DNA of 64,000 nucleotides from Phellopilus nigrolimitatus (Eukaryota; Basidiomycota; Agaricomycetes; Hymenochaetales; Hymenochaetaceae), in assembly GCA_021029095.1 (NCBI GenBank), contig JAJOHG010000021.1:310001-374000 (forward strand). The letters are read 5' to 3'. The notes under the pieces were generated by a model. The model did no database searches and had not been told where the DNA came from. It worked only from the letters and a program-made list of their open reading frames with translations. Below, piece by piece: positions 31,627-44,175 of the stretch. Numbering within the stretch: position 1 is the stretch's first letter; each line of letters starts with the position of its first letter. Position numbers and translations under genes: made by a program.

Positions 31627-33053
31627 TTCAAACCAACACCAAAGTTGCAGAACTAAAGCAAAGCTACTGACTGCTGCCCAGATTAGGTTAGAGTCCCCTC
31701 TGCCCACCCTATTGAAGAATGTCTGGAAATGTGGACATCACTGCACAGTATTGTACATTGTACCCACGATCAAAGATGGAGCCTTGTTCCCAGGGAAGCG
31801 AAGCAGACTTGGAGAGTTCTGCATGCCTGTGGTTTGGTCAATGGCATTGGTGTGCTCCCAACCCGTTGGTGGCACCTGACTGGATGTGCATCCGAGTGTA
31901 GTAGGCGGAAGTGTGATGAGGGCAACACTGTACTGTACCACACGAGCTGCAGTCCCCCTTTTTTGTTCTTCTGAATTATGTGGACATTTTGTGATAGGGA
32001 TAAGATGCACAGCAAGGCTAACCTCGGTGGTGGAAGCGCCATTAGATACGAGGCTTACCCAGCATAGGCGATAGCGCCTATTTATTTGGTTTGCTTTGCA
32101 TACAAGTCCATCCAGAGCGGCCGTGGAAGAAACGAACGCGCCAGGCAGGGGCAGACTGGGGAGAAGGGGAAGAGGAGTAGATCCTTCTTGCATAGCCTCG
32201 CGCAGCGCGCCGAAAAGCAAAAGGAAAAGAAGGAAAGAGAGAAACATACATCTGTCTTCCTTCACAAACACAGTTGGCGGGCGCACGGGCGGAGACTGCC
32301 CGCGCAACTTCCGCGCTCCCTGCAGCGCAGAGCCGACGCAGGGAGGCGGCATACAGAAGTGCGCACACCGAGTTAGGATATGTAAAAAGAAACAAAATTG
32401 CAATTTGTATATCCGATCCTCCTACGTACGTACGCGTGCTCCAATGTAATTCCAAGTAAGTTCCAGAAAAAAGAAAAGAAAAGAAACGCAAACAAAAAAG
32501 CGGCCACGAGATTAGACAGAACGAAAAAAAAAAGAGAGAGGAAAGAGAGGAGCGAGGGAGGGGGGATACAGCGGAAGACGCGCAGGAAGACAGAGAAGCG
32601 CAGGAGAAAGAAAGAAAGGAACAAAGTTAAGACGGGTCGTGCAGAGAATAACAGAATGGCGGGGCGGGCGGATTGATTGATTGGTGGCCTGGGTCGTAAT
32701 CTAGGAACTAGGGTAGTAGGTAGGCTGACAGAGAGAATAGAGTGCACAAGGGAGCGTCGGGGTCATACAAAAAGAGGTACATGCCATCCACACGAGAAAG
32801 AAAGAGAAGGACACGAAGGAAACAGTTAAACACAAAGAAAGAGAAAAAGTATAAGAAAAGGAGGTTGAGAACAAAACTACTCTTGATAATGTAAAATAGA
32901 AAACAGGAAGGCGGGCAAACGACCGGCAGGTATAGCGGAGAAACGGCCTCCACACATGAAAGAGAAAAAAAGCAAATCTAGTAGAATCCAGGTCCGGGCA
33001 AGCGAAGCGGAGACGGTCTTCGGGCGCCGCAGACGGAAGCGGTATCGGGCGCG
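31627..33053. other. Intergenic part of the left inverted arm
   Basis: Holds the distal promoter of F-box copy A and the 3' flank of the Pro/Ser/Gly-rich gene. It has A-rich and gaa-rich tracts (32.46-32.63 kb, and 32.80-32.95 kb). Open frames are low-complexity and are broken differently in the right arm, so no gene is proposed. Confidence 0.45.
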
Positions 33054-36000
33054 TCACCGCCGCGGCGCAGGCAGCGAGCTCTGGCGGTACACCATGCCAG
33101 TTCCTGTGCGCGGCCTGCCGGGGACGACAGGAGACGTCGGCGCAGACAGGCGCACGGGCGAGGGCGGCGGCGCCGACGCGCTCGGCGCATGCGGGACCCG
33201 CAGCGCCGGCGTCGACCCATACACCCCGCCGCCGTGCGCGGACGACACCGAGTGCGCCGAGAGCGCCGGCGAGGACGCCGCTGGGGTCAGCGGGCTGCGC
33301 GGGCTCGCGGGGCTCACCGGCGCCGACGCGCCGCCGCCACCGGCGAGCAGCGTCGCGCGCTGCCGGTCGTGCAGGTTGCGGTTGTAGCCCAGGAGCGCGC
33401 CCGTGCGCGGCGGCGGCTGGCCGGGCTTCAGGGGCGACTGCGGCGGCGGCGGCTGCGACTGGGCATGCTGCTGGTGCAGCGCGGGGAGGCGCAGCGGGCG
33501 GGGCGTCGCCGTGCCCGGCGAGCCGGGGATGCGGGACGCCGCGGCTGCGGCTGCGGCGGTGCGCGGAAGGGGCGGCGCCGACGGCGCGTCGCACACCGAA
33601 GCCGGCGCGGACCTGGTCGAGGACGCCATGCGTGGGCGCGGGCGCGCCGCTGCGATCTGGCTCGGCCTCGGTGCGCGCGCGGGGGGCGCGGGCGTGGGCG
33701 TGGGCGTCTTCGTGCGCGCTCTCCGGATCGACGCCGTCAGGAGGCTCGCGCTCGACGCGCCGGCGTCCGCGTCGTTGTCGTTGTCGTCATACAGGTCGTC
33801 GCGCGGCGTCGGCGGGAAGGGCAGGCTCGCGCTGCTCGAGCTCGTCGTGCCGCTCGTCGGCGCGGGCGACATCGAGCGCCGCTCCGGCACGCTGGAGCAC
33901 GCCCCCGCCCCGCCGCCGCCGCCGCCGCGCCGTGCGAGCGCCCCGGGGCCGGGGCCCGCGCGCGTGAGGCTCGCGGAGGAGAGCGATTTTGACAGCGGGT
34001 GCGGGTGCGGCGCGGAGCCGCGCGCGGTGTGGTACGAGCTGAGGCTCGTGGCGGAGTACGACGACGGCGCGCGCGCGGCGGGGGCGCCGCCGCCGGGCGT
34101 CGAGCGCGCGAAGAACTGCGACTGCTGGGAGGCCGCCGCGCGGAAGGACGCGATGCTGTTGTTGCGTGTCGGGGTCGCCGCTTTTGAGAGGCTCGAGAGC
34201 CGGTGCACGAGTGGCGCGGGCGCGTCCTCGTCTTCGCTGTTAGTTTGACGAAATTTGTCATAAAGCAGAAAGTCCGTGAGAGCGAAGCGCGCACCTGTCG
34301 CTCCAGCCCAGCCCCGTCGTCAGCCCAAGGCCTTCCCTTAGCTGCTTCCCGTCGCGATGCCGCTTGCGCCGGCGGTCCGTGTCGCGCTCGTCCTTGAACA
34401 GGCCGGACTTGGTCATGACAGAGCCCATCGACGCTGCCGCACCCAAAACAAAACAAAAAAAGCGCATCAGCGGCCCGAAACCCCCGACAAGAAAATCCCA
34501 GTACGCACCGACCGTAACGTTGCTCGCGACGCTCTCGCGGCCGCCGCCGCCGAGGCCCATCGAGGCGAGCGAGCCGCGCGACGCCGACGACGCCAGCGAG
34601 GCCATGGACGCCGCCGACGCGAGCACCTTCGAGTGCGGCGACAGCACGCCCGCACGCAGCAGGATGTGCGGCAGCGGCGTGTGCAGGTCGATGTCGCTGT
34701 CGCTGTCCTCGCTCCCGTCCGCGTCCGCGTCCGCGTCCTCCCGAAAGAACCCCCTATCGCCGCCGCCGCCGCCGCCGCCGCGGCGCAGCACGCCAAGCTC
34801 GTCGACCGCCTCCGCGTCCAGCAGCGCCGGCGCGAGGTCGTACCCGCCGCGGTGCCGCGCGATCGCGACGCCGTAGTCCGGCTCCTCGTCGCGCAGAATG
34901 CCCCCATACGCGTCCTCCAGCTCGTCCGCCCCGCGCCCCCGCGCCAGTGCCATCCCGCGCTCGCGCCCGCTCGGGAGCGACGGGCGCGCGCGCGCCCCGG
35001 TGCCGGTGCCGGTGCCGGTGCTCCCCCTGTCCCGCACGGAGCTCGAGCGCGAGGGCGTCGTCGCGCGGAGGGACCGCGACGAGCGGCTCGAGCGGGCCGA
35101 GCGCGGGGGGCGCGGCGTCGTGCACATCATCGCCGCAACGTCCGGCGAGGTCGCGCCCCTGCCACGCGCCGCGCCGTCCGTGTCCTCGACCCAGCTCTGC
35201 GTGCGGCTCGACGACGACGCAGACGCAGACGCCGACGCCGACTCGAGCGACGCCGCGCTCGCGACGCTCGTGCGCGGGGGCTTCGCAGGGAGCGGCTTCC
35301 TCCTACTCTGGCTCAGCGTGCGCCCCATCATCCCCCTCCCCACCCCCCTCCCCATCCCCACGCCCACGCCCACGCCCACGCCCGCCGTCTTCCCAAACGC
35401 ACTCGGCGGCGGGGGCGCAGGCGTGCGCGGGAACTGGCCCAACAGGCCCGCACTCACGAGGTCCGGGTCCGCATCGCGCCCCTCTCCGCCCTCCCCGCCG
35501 TCGTCCGTGTCCGACAGCGGCGGCACCGCCGCGAGCGACGCGCGCGGGAGGGGCGCCGGCGAGCGCGCGGCGGCGCGCATGGTGTGCAGCGTCGCGCCCA
35601 TGCTCGAGAGCTCCAGCGGCGACGGCGACATCCCGCCGCCCACGCCCGGGGCCGCGGAGGCGGGCGCGGGCGTGACGGGCGTGACCGCGCGCGCGAGGAG
35701 CGGGTCCGCGCGCATGTCGGGCTCCGCGGTGAGCAGCGCGACGGGCGCGCCGCCGGCGGGCATGCCGAGCGAGGCCTGCGAGGGCCGCGTTTTCAGTTTT
35801 GATTTCGTCGTGTGCTGTTGCGGCTGCTGCTGCTGCTGCTGCTGTGGGCCGAGCGCGGTGTCGAGGATGCCGCTCACGCGCGTGCGCAGGCTCTGCGCGG
35901 CGCTCATCCCGCTCGCGACGCTGAACAGGCTCGCCGTCGGGCTCCGCGGGCCGTCCCTCTCCCTCTCCTTCTCCTTCTCCCTCTCCCCATCCCGTTCGCG

Positions 36001-37200
36001 CACGCCGCCCACACGCCCATCCCCTCCCTCCTCCTCCTCCTCCCTCTGTGACATCAGCGGCGGCGGCGGTGGCGGCGACGCAACCACGCCGGCACCCGTA
36101 CCCGTACCCGCACCCGCGCCCGCGCTCCCCAGCGACGCGCGCTCGCCGCGGCGCGGAATGTCGATGCGCAGCGCGCGCACCCTCCGCTCCCGCGCGCCCG
36201 CGCCCGCGCCTCCGCTCGCGGCCGAGTCCGCGCTCGCGGCGCTGGCCGTGCTCGCCTTGCGCCGCGGCGGCGCACCCGCGCTGCGCGGGAGCGGCGGCAG
36301 CGGCGCGCGCGGCGGCGCGCCGATCGCGTTCCCATTCCCATTCCCGTTCGCGTGTCCGTTCGGCAGACCACTTGCTGCGTTCTGCGCCGCGCCGTCCGGG
36401 GGCGCCGACGCGGGCGCGTGGGCGCCGGGCGAGAGCGGGGAAAAGAGGGGCGGCGGCGCGGGGAACGCGAACGCGGAGACGGAGGCGGGCGCGGAGGTCG
36501 GGCTCGTCGGCGGCGGTGGCGACGCCGGGAAGAAGCCCGCGGGCGGGTCTGCGGCCGAGGGCGGTGGTGCGGCCGCCGCGCTCTGGCTCTGGCTCTGGCC
36601 GTGACCATGGGCGGGGAGCGGCGAGCTCGGCGTGACGTAGATGTAGCCGCCGCCGCCGCCGCCGCGCGGGGGGACCGCCTCCCTCCCCTTCTCCCTGTCT
36701 CCCCTCCCCTTCTCCCTGTCTCGCTCCCTGCTCCCCCGGCGCCGCTCGCGCCACTCCCAGTCCTCGTTCTTATTCCTATTCTCATTCCTGTTCTCGTTCG
36801 CCTTCTCGTTCGCCTTCTCGCCTCCTCCGCTCCTGTGCGTCCGCTGGCCCTGGCTCTGGCTCTGGCTGCGACTCCGGTTCAGATGCGGATTTTGGTTCTG
36901 GTTCTGGTTCTGGTGTGTCTCCTGGCGTGTCTCCTGGCGCGTCTCCTGGAAGCTGCTGCTGCCCACGCTCTGCGCGCCGCCGGGGATGTGGCTCGGCGGC
37001 GCGGGGAACGCGGAGAGCACGTCCTCGCCTGGGCTCGGCGGGGGCGGGGGCAGGTGCATGTGCGGGTGCGTGGTGTGCGGGTGCGGGTGCGAGTGCGTCG
37101 GCGGGTGCGGGTGCGGGGGCGGGGGCGCTGGAGTATACGCCGCGTGCATGGTGAGTGCGTGTGCGAGGGCGGGGGTGGACGCAAGGAACGCGGTGGCCAT
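33054..37200 (-). CDS. Large Pro/Ser/Gly/Arg-rich disordered protein
   Basis: Not recognised. Three exons (34509-37200, 34295-34433, 33054-34236) give 1337 residues with both joins in frame. The protein is almost wholly low-complexity: His/Pro repeats (PHPHPPTHSHPHPH), QET repeats, alternating Gln-Asn, Glu/Arg stretches (REREKEKERERD), a Gln run, Val-Gly repeats and Ser clusters. More ordered islands are GILRDEEPDYGVAIARHRGGYD, the basic exon 2 (FKDERDTDRRRKRHRDGKQLREG) and GYNRNLHDRQRATLL near the C-terminus. A regulatory, signalling or RNA-linked protein is possible but not shown. The conserved splice sites and frame in the right-arm copy support that it is a real gene. The sequence is extremely GC-rich. 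Confidence 0.65.
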
Positions 37201-39800
37201 CGTAGTCTCCTCTCCTGCGCGTGCGCGTCGTGGTGTGGTGTTTGTCGCGTGTGGGTTATGTGCGGGCGTACGGGTGTACGTAAGGCGCGGAGGGGGGCGT
37301 ACGCGGGCGCGCGCGCGGGTGCAGAAGCAAGAAGCAAGAAGCGAGAAGCAAGGAGCAGATTATTGTCGCGTCGCTAGGGAACGAAATGAACGAGCGAGCG
37401 AGCGAGCGCGCGCACACGCTTTTTTTTTCCTTTCGTGGGTATGGGTTGGTGGGGAACCCTGCAGGTCGCAATTTCGCGTGTTGCGAGGGGCGCGGCGCAG
37501 GAGGGGCGGCGGCGGCGGCGGGCGCGCGAAGAGAAGACCCGAGATGAAACGAGAGCGAGAACGAAAACGGAAGAGGGGCGTCAGTCAGTCAAGCTCGTGT
37601 TATTTCCCAAACCGGGAGACGTAGAGAGAAGAAGAATGTGGAAGAATGTAAATCGTGTGTGGCCACAGCGCCACGGCGCCACGACGCCGTGCCGTGTGTG
37701 GCTTCCCGGCGGGATGGTCGCCCAAATGATGGATGGTGGCCAAACGGAGGCCAAGGCGCACCAACCAACCAACCAACCAAAAACACCAGCCATGCGCAAC
37801 GGCAACGCTCAGGGCCGCGCGCGCGCTCAAATGCGCAAATGTAAATAACACACACACACACACACACACATGAACCCGTAACCCAGACCGCACACACACG
37901 CAACGACAACGACAACGACAATAAGGGAAAATCAAGCACGCGAAGGGGAGGAGACTCACGTGAAAAAAAAAAGTTGCGAAGGGAGAAAGAAGACGGGGCG
38001 GCCAATATTGCGATATTGCGATACTGCGATATTTTCGTGCGTTGCTAGCTAGAGAGTCGGCAGGGAGAGGGGGACGTGTTTCAGCGGGAGGGAGACGGCC
38101 GGGCGCGAGGAGACGGAGGGGCTGGAGATAAATGGCGCGGGAGGACGCACCTGAAACCCGAAAACCGAAAACCGAGAACCGCAAACCGAGAACCGAAAGC
38201 GAAAGCGAGTGGCAGCAGCTGGCGACCGTGATATGAGGTGAGGGAGGCGACGTCGGCTGGCGGGAGGGTGGGGGGTGCGGCCGCGCCGTGAAGAGGGTGG
38301 GGATGGTGGGGATGGTGGGGTGGGGATAGCGCAGACGTCGGGCGTCTGGGCGCGGGCAGCGGCGTGCGTGCGTGCGTGCGTGCGTACGTGATCTGAGTCT
38401 CGAGTCTTGACAGCGAGGGGCGAGGGGCGAGGGACGAGTGGTGGGCGCGGGCGCGGGCGTCGCCGTCTTGCCCGTCTCGAAGAGCGAGCGAGGGGCGCGT
38501 ACGAACGAACGCACGTACGTACGTATACAGAAGCGAGCGAGCGAGAGGCCCCAGCGATTTTCGAGATCGCGTCCACACGGAAATAAGCACACACTTCGCG
38601 CTAGCACGCCTCGCTAGTCTCGTCTAGTCGGCCCCTGGCTGGCTGGCTGGCTGGCTGGCTCGCGCTCCCGCGGCGGCGCACTCTTCTTCGACACGCGTAA
38701 AACGTAATGTACAGATGTACAGTCCGTCCGTCCGTCCGTCCGTCCGTCCGTCGGGCGTTCGTGTCGTGTCCTCGTCGTTAGCAGCGTGTGTGTCGCGGGA
38801 TCGAAGAAGAAGAAACAAAAAAGAGTCGCAGTCAAGCTCTGCAAGCAACCGGGTATATGCGGCCCCGGCCGCGGACGAACAGGGTCCGCGAGCGAAGAAG
38901 CGCCACCCCGGGGTCCCGTCCCTTCCTCGTTCCACGCGCTGCGAAAAAGCTTCCTCGCAGGCCCCCCCCTGCCCCCGGGCACTGCCCCAATTAACGCTTA
39001 GGCGCGCGCGGAGGGGCGTGCGATCGGCGCCGGGGTGGCGCCGCTTATTAGCTTTACCCCCCGCGCGTCCAAATAACACAACAGCGGTACAGCAGGAACC
39101 AAAACCATTTCTCTGTGTGTTTGTTTGCATCCGCCCGCGGCGCGCTGGCACGTCGCCAGCGCGCGCGCGGGAGCACGTACACGTACACGCACGCAACGAC
39201 GACGACGACGACGACAGGCAGGCGCTTCTGCGCCACCTCGGGCTCGACCAGCCCCGTTTTGGGTAGCCTGCTAGCACGAGCACGTCACCCCGCCGCGGAC
39301 CTCCAATCCCCAAACCCAATCCTCAAACAAACAAACGCGCGCGATCGTTCTCTTTTTTCTTTCCTTTTTTTCTCTCTGTTTCCCTTTCTTCTTACCGTTT
39401 TCGGCCGCGCTGCTGCTCGCTTCACGTGAAGCGCGCGTAACGGTTAACCACTTATTATTCCCGTAATTTACTGAATTAATTTATTTCGCGCTTCTCCCCA
39501 GCCCGCCCCTGCCCGGCGCACGAACTCTTTTTCTTTCGCGAAGCAAAGCAAAGCCCGGGCGTTTTCAACCCAAAGACAAAGACAAAGTTCCAGCGCGCCA
39601 CAACGAAACAAAAAAAAAAGGCACAGGCAAAGGCAAAGGCAAAGGCAAAGGCAAAGGCAAAGCAAAGCAAAGCAAGACGTTCAGCCCAAAGACAAAGTCC
39701 AGCGCGCGCGCCACAACAAAAAGCAAAAACAAATCGATGCCCGCACCGCCAGACCCTGCGCTATCTCATCCAGCCCAATCTCAATCACCGTATCAGGCGC
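37201..39800. repeat. Microsatellite-rich upstream region of the Pro-rich gene
   Basis: Contains many short tandem repeats: gagc (37.39 kb), ccaa (37.76 kb), ca (37.85-37.87 kb), caacga (37.90 kb), cgatatt (38.01 kb), accgaaa-type (38.15-38.20 kb), tgcg (38.37 kb), ggct (38.63-38.66 kb), ccgt (38.72-38.75 kb), acg/gac (39.19 kb) and a hexamer caaagg (39.62-39.66 kb). The first kilobase probably holds the promoter and leader of the minus-strand gene. The Arg- and Pro-rich frames here are compositional shadows. Confidence 0.7.
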
Positions 39801-39849
39801 TAGCTCATCTCATCGCCGGCTCTATCTCATAACGACCTTCCGCGCAGAA

Positions 39850-42060
39850 AACGCCTCGTCACTCGCCATCGCCCGCCCGCCCGCCGATCGCACTTATCCC
39901 ATCCATCACCCCCTCTTTATCTGTCTTTCCGCCTGCCCGCCTGCCCGCCCGCCCGCGCCTCCGACGCGTCCCAATTTCCTCTTTCTTCTTCTCTTTCCGG
40001 CAGACGACCCGTACCGTCACGTCGCGTCGCGTCGCGCGTCCTGGATCGGGCACCGCGCAGACCCCGTGCGCCCGTGCGCCCGTGCTCCGCCGCGCCCGGG
40101 CACCCCGCGCCCGTGCTCCGCCAGCGACGTCTCCGCCTCCGCCTCCCGCCCGCCCCCCGCCGTCCTGGGAAGAAGAGCAACGAACAGAAGACCCCGCGCG
40201 CACCGCACTGCGCTGCGTTCCCGGCCCGCTCTCGCTCGCGCGTTGTTTCTTTTCGTCTCGCCAAGCTGTCCTCGTCGCGCGCGCATGTCTGTCCTTCCTT
40301 CCCGAGAGCAACCCCCGGCCACCGTAACCACGCACGCCCGGCCGCGCTCAATCAGCAAAAAGCAGCCAAACACCCGCTCCGTCCCTATAGCTAGAACGCG
40401 TCGTACCCTTCTCAGCCGCGGCCGGTTTCTGTCTCTCCCTGCGCGGAGCTCCTCCGCTGTGCGCTGCTCTCTTGTCTCTGTCTCTGTGTCTCTGTCTTTT
40501 TGTCTCGCGGCTCTTGCGGCTCTCTCGGCTCTCTCGGCTCTCTGGCATCTGAGTCTGCCCCGCGCGCACGCACGCGCATCCGCCGCCGCCGCCGCCGCAC
40601 CCGAACGAAAACGAAAAAAAAAAAAAAACGCAGAACAAAAAAAAAAAAAACGCACACCGTCCCCGGAAAGCGCGCACGCGCACGTGCACGCAGATATGCA
40701 TTAACCCGCACGCTCGCTATTCCGTCCTCGGTTCCATTTTTACTTCGCTTTTCTTGACCGCGCTTCGCGTCTGTTCCTTTTCTCTCTTTTTTTTTTGTTT
40801 CTCGAGCGCGAGCGCACGCGCGCGCGCCGGTCTTTTGTAACTACAAGCACCAGAGCCCGCGCTCCCTCCCTCTCATTGCACGCGCGCGTGTGCTCCGTCC
40901 GCACGCAACACAGAACGAACGCCGGCGCGGAGGGGGGAGGACCGCGTCCCCCTCCCAGCGTGCGCGCCGATCCTTACCCCAACCCACGAAACGTACATGC
41001 AACTTTCTTCGAGTCGCACCCTCTCGCCGTCCCACGCCAGCACCCCCTCTTTCTCAAAAAAAAAAAAGAAATGCACCTCCGCGTGTCGATCCCTGCAACA
41101 AACAAACAAACAAACCAGCACCTCTCCGCCGTCCATCCCCGCGTGCTATCCACACCGCACCGCACCCCCCACCCCCTCGCTTATCCTCCGCCCCGCGCCG
41201 CGCGGAGCCCAGGGCCCGTCTGACCCCATACGTATACGGCAGGCCGCGCCTTCTCAGGGCGCCAACAAAAAAGCCACCCGGCTGATCCTCGGCCTTCCCA
41301 GGTCCCCAGGTCCGCACGGCTCCACGACGAACAGACGCGTTAATCTGCGTTTGCGCGCCCCAGCAGCGCACACACGCACCGTAACCATCCCCTACTACCT
41401 TACGTCTTTACACTTCCCAGACCTTTCTTTGTGCTCCCACACTCGTATACATTACCCGAAACGTTTCCTCAATCTGTTACCGTCTTCCACGCGACAACAA
41501 CGAAGCAGGTGCGCGCGCGCGAATTCGAAGACAGCCGCAAGGAACCAAGAAACCAAGCCCCCCAGCTCGGCGCGCCCGCCTCCGCTGGGTGGGAAAGGCC
41601 CGAGTCTAATCGCGCCTTCTCCCACCCAAGCGCTGTATTTTAACTTTGCTGTGCACGTCTCGTCTTATCTCCATGCCATCACGAAGCTTTGCGCAATTTT
41701 AACATAAATGAACTGCAGTGCAATACAATACAGTACAATACGCCCCCCATCGTGCTGCAGCCCTCTGTGTCCTTTTCGGACGCCCGTTCAGTCGGGGCCG
41801 GCAATGAGTCGGACGCGCACTTTGTCCCTGCGCGCATGCACACTCGAATGCCACTAGTAAATTGATAATTCGGCTCTCGCAGCTCCGTTGTGCCAGTGCC
41901 ATGCTTCCTTCTCTGCTATTGACGGCACCCGACGTCTGCTCGCGTAGATAAAGGAGAGAAGATGAGAGTGAGCCGGGCAAGCTTTAGTTAATTCAATGCA
42001 CTGCGCTGCACATATATCTATCTCCAGCCTGGAGGTCCCCAACACAAGCAGCCCTAAAGC
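39850..42060 (+). repeat. GC-rich dispersed repeat, long copy upstream of F-box B
   Basis: Similar in order and sequence to 54.80-56.15 kb. Shared landmarks are ctgtctttccgcc, cgcgcggagcccagg, ccttctcagg, atcctcggccttcccag, cgtccctgcgcgca and agataaaggagaga. In both places an F-box gene follows about 0.5 kb further on. Parts (gtcaagctgtcctcgg type) also match the shorter units at 45.4 and 51.95 kb. No reverse transcriptase, transposase or clear long terminal repeat was seen, so its class is unknown. Confidence 0.6.
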
Positions 42061-42502
42061 GAGGTCCTGGGCTTCCGCCCATGGATAATTGAGAGAACCT
42101 ATCTGGTATGAGCCCCTGTTCTTTCACAGGCTATTTCCCAACTGGTCGTTATTCTCTTAAAAAAGCTGCAGTTGTCGGCTGCGCTTGCTTCGCCGTCATC
42201 TCTCAAAATGTCCTCAACTCATAGCTAGTATGAAACAATAGGATACCCGACCTTAGCACAGGCACACAGAACTTTCCAAATCTGCTTCATTCCATTGAGA
42301 TATTAACATTTGAGGTTTGATATATACAATACTGTGCACAGTAATTAGTAATTTTGCTTTAGTTCAGTATTTGTAGTGTTAATTTTTAATTTCAAGCTTT
42401 GCGGTTTCATATTTCTGACTAATTTGCAAACCAAGCAGAACTGTGGCATCTCTGCTAGTGCACATTTTCTGCTTGTGTTATGTATTAATTGTGAAGCAGG
42501 AG

Positions 42503-42509
42503 TATAAAT
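42503..42509 (+). promoter_or_regulatory. TATA box of F-box copy B
   Basis: tataaat within gaagcaggagtataaatttc, about 90 bp before the ATG. Confidence 0.55.
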
Positions 42510-42595
42510 TTCATTATTCCCCATCACTTCCTATTGCTCCCACCTTCCAAGGCACACACCTGCTTCACACCACTCTCTCCAACTTGCTTCACATC

Positions 42596-43862
42596 ATGCC
42601 CACTCATTTAAATGAACTCCCAGCAGAGGTCCTATCTCAAATTTTTGTTTCCTGTCTAGGAACTGGTCCTGGCCGCAAGAACAAACCATCTGATTCAGTT
42701 GCACCCCTGAATCTAACTCTGGTCTCCAAAACTTGGAGTAAAATTGCCAATGACGCACCTCACCTGTGGACCAGCATTGATCTTAATAATGTCCCAAAGA
42801 AAGATGAAAGTCAACTTAGTCCAGAAACATTCCTTGACCATCTGGGAAGATGGATGAAAAAATTTGGAAATGTCCCCATCTCCATCAGGCTCTTATACAA
42901 ACACTTTCCTGAGTATAGCACCTATGAAGAGTATTGCAAAGAGATGAAAGACATTGTTGACCTGCTTCTAACTTGTCAGCACCGCTGGCATACACTGGAG
43001 ATTGCTGTGCAAGACTTCTCTGTGGTTCAGGGTCTATTGGATGCAATGGCCAATCTTGACAATGCACCACGGCTCAGGGAATTTAAGCTTCATGTTGATG
43101 ACAAGAAAAATGATAAATATCCAGCCTCGAAAGCAGGCCACTACCCTCACTCTGCATCCCAAAGGTGAACATTCTGGGTATGCACGGCTCACTGGTCTTG
43201 AATTATCTGGCAGCCCATCTACAGAGTCAGTTATGTGGTGGATTAAACGAGCACAAAACCTAAAGGCACTCTATGTTTGTATTTATCCCAAACACCCAGA
43301 ACATCATCAACATCCCCCTCCTCATGTGTGGGAACTTGGCAGCCTCTCTAAGCTAGATGTTTTTGCATTAGATTTGTCAGACTTAAGGCCATTGTTTTCA
43401 AAGCTTACTTTTCCTGCATTGACTGACTTAAGAGTTGGTGTGGCTGGGGATGAATCAAATAGCCCAGCTTTTGTTGAGGATCTTCTGTGCCGCACAAATA
43501 TGCAAGGCCTCAAAAAGCTCACTTTCTGCAATTTTTCAATCAGTGAAGCTCATATAAAGCTATGCTTGAAGCAAACTCCCAGTCTGGTCTATTTGAAATT
43601 AGTCCCAATGACAGGCATCATTCTGAATGCACTGACAGCAAGGAGTGGAAAGCATCCTTATTGTCCCAACCTTGAGACCCTAGAAATCTCTTCTAATAAT
43701 CACTTCTCTGACTTTGAAAGGCTTCAGAATATGGTACTTTCACGATTACATGACACAAGATTCAAACAAATGAAAAAACTCACTGTTCCTGATGATGTCA
43801 CTGAGTCTCAATGCCAAGCCCCAGTAAAGTTGGGTTTGGAGGTAGCAGTGGATAAATTGTAA
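42596..43862 (+). pseudogene. F-box protein, family copy B, frameshifted
   Basis: Begins MPTHLNELPAEVLSQIFVSCLGTGPG, with LTLVSKTWSKIANDAPHLW completing the F-box-like segment. The first part stays open to about 43168. Near 43133, after PASKA, two bases fewer than in copies A and C shift the frame. Downstream in the other frame the LRR-like part is well kept: YARLTGLELSGSPSTESVMWW, LVYLKLVPMTGIILNAL, CPNLETLEISSNNHF, LTVPDDVTESQ, with a stop at 43860. No intron borders would repair it convincingly. It is more diverged than A and C are from each other. Its 3' flank matches 29.88-30.16 kb. Confidence 0.75.
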
Positions 43863-44175
43863 TTGACGAGGCTGATTGACAGAGATGGAAGAAAATGCTA
43901 TTGCTTAAATAACAGATATTGTAGTAATCAGGAATGATATCCAATATTATATAAATTGCATTAAAACCATGAAGAATGGTGGCATGCTCCAAGGGTGCTC
44001 TCAGTGATGCAAGGCAAACCTGCATGCCACAATGAAAGAAAGAAAACAAAATTGAATTCCGGACCTCATGCGCACTCAGCTCATGCCCACGGTGTACATG
44101 CAATGCGCTCGCCCGGCCCTTGACGGAGACACAATCCACGTCACGTGCACACCACACCGCTGTCTACCAGTAGTA

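Larger units (their letters stand above)
30086..34916. repeat. Left arm of a 4.8-kb inverted duplication
   Basis: This segment is repeated in reverse orientation at 46285-51111 and holds the same features in the same order: F-box gene, its TATA-containing leader, a 36-bp hairpin, the intergenic part, and the 3' half of the Pro/Ser/Gly-rich gene. The outer edge is set by loss of similarity after tcctgactactac. The inner edge falls inside exon 1 of the Pro-rich gene, where the right arm abruptly joins CLF1 sequence. The identity is high by eye but was not computed. Confidence 0.8.

Noticed and set aside
34357..37624. Many long Arg-, Ala- and Pro-rich frames on both strands
   Set aside because: In very GC-rich DNA stop codons are rare, so all frames stay open. 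Only the minus-strand frame from 37200 has in-frame introns and a conserved duplicate.
37848..37870. Possible CRISPR-like or regulatory tandem array
   Set aside because: It is a plain CA microsatellite without spacers, and the genome is fungal.
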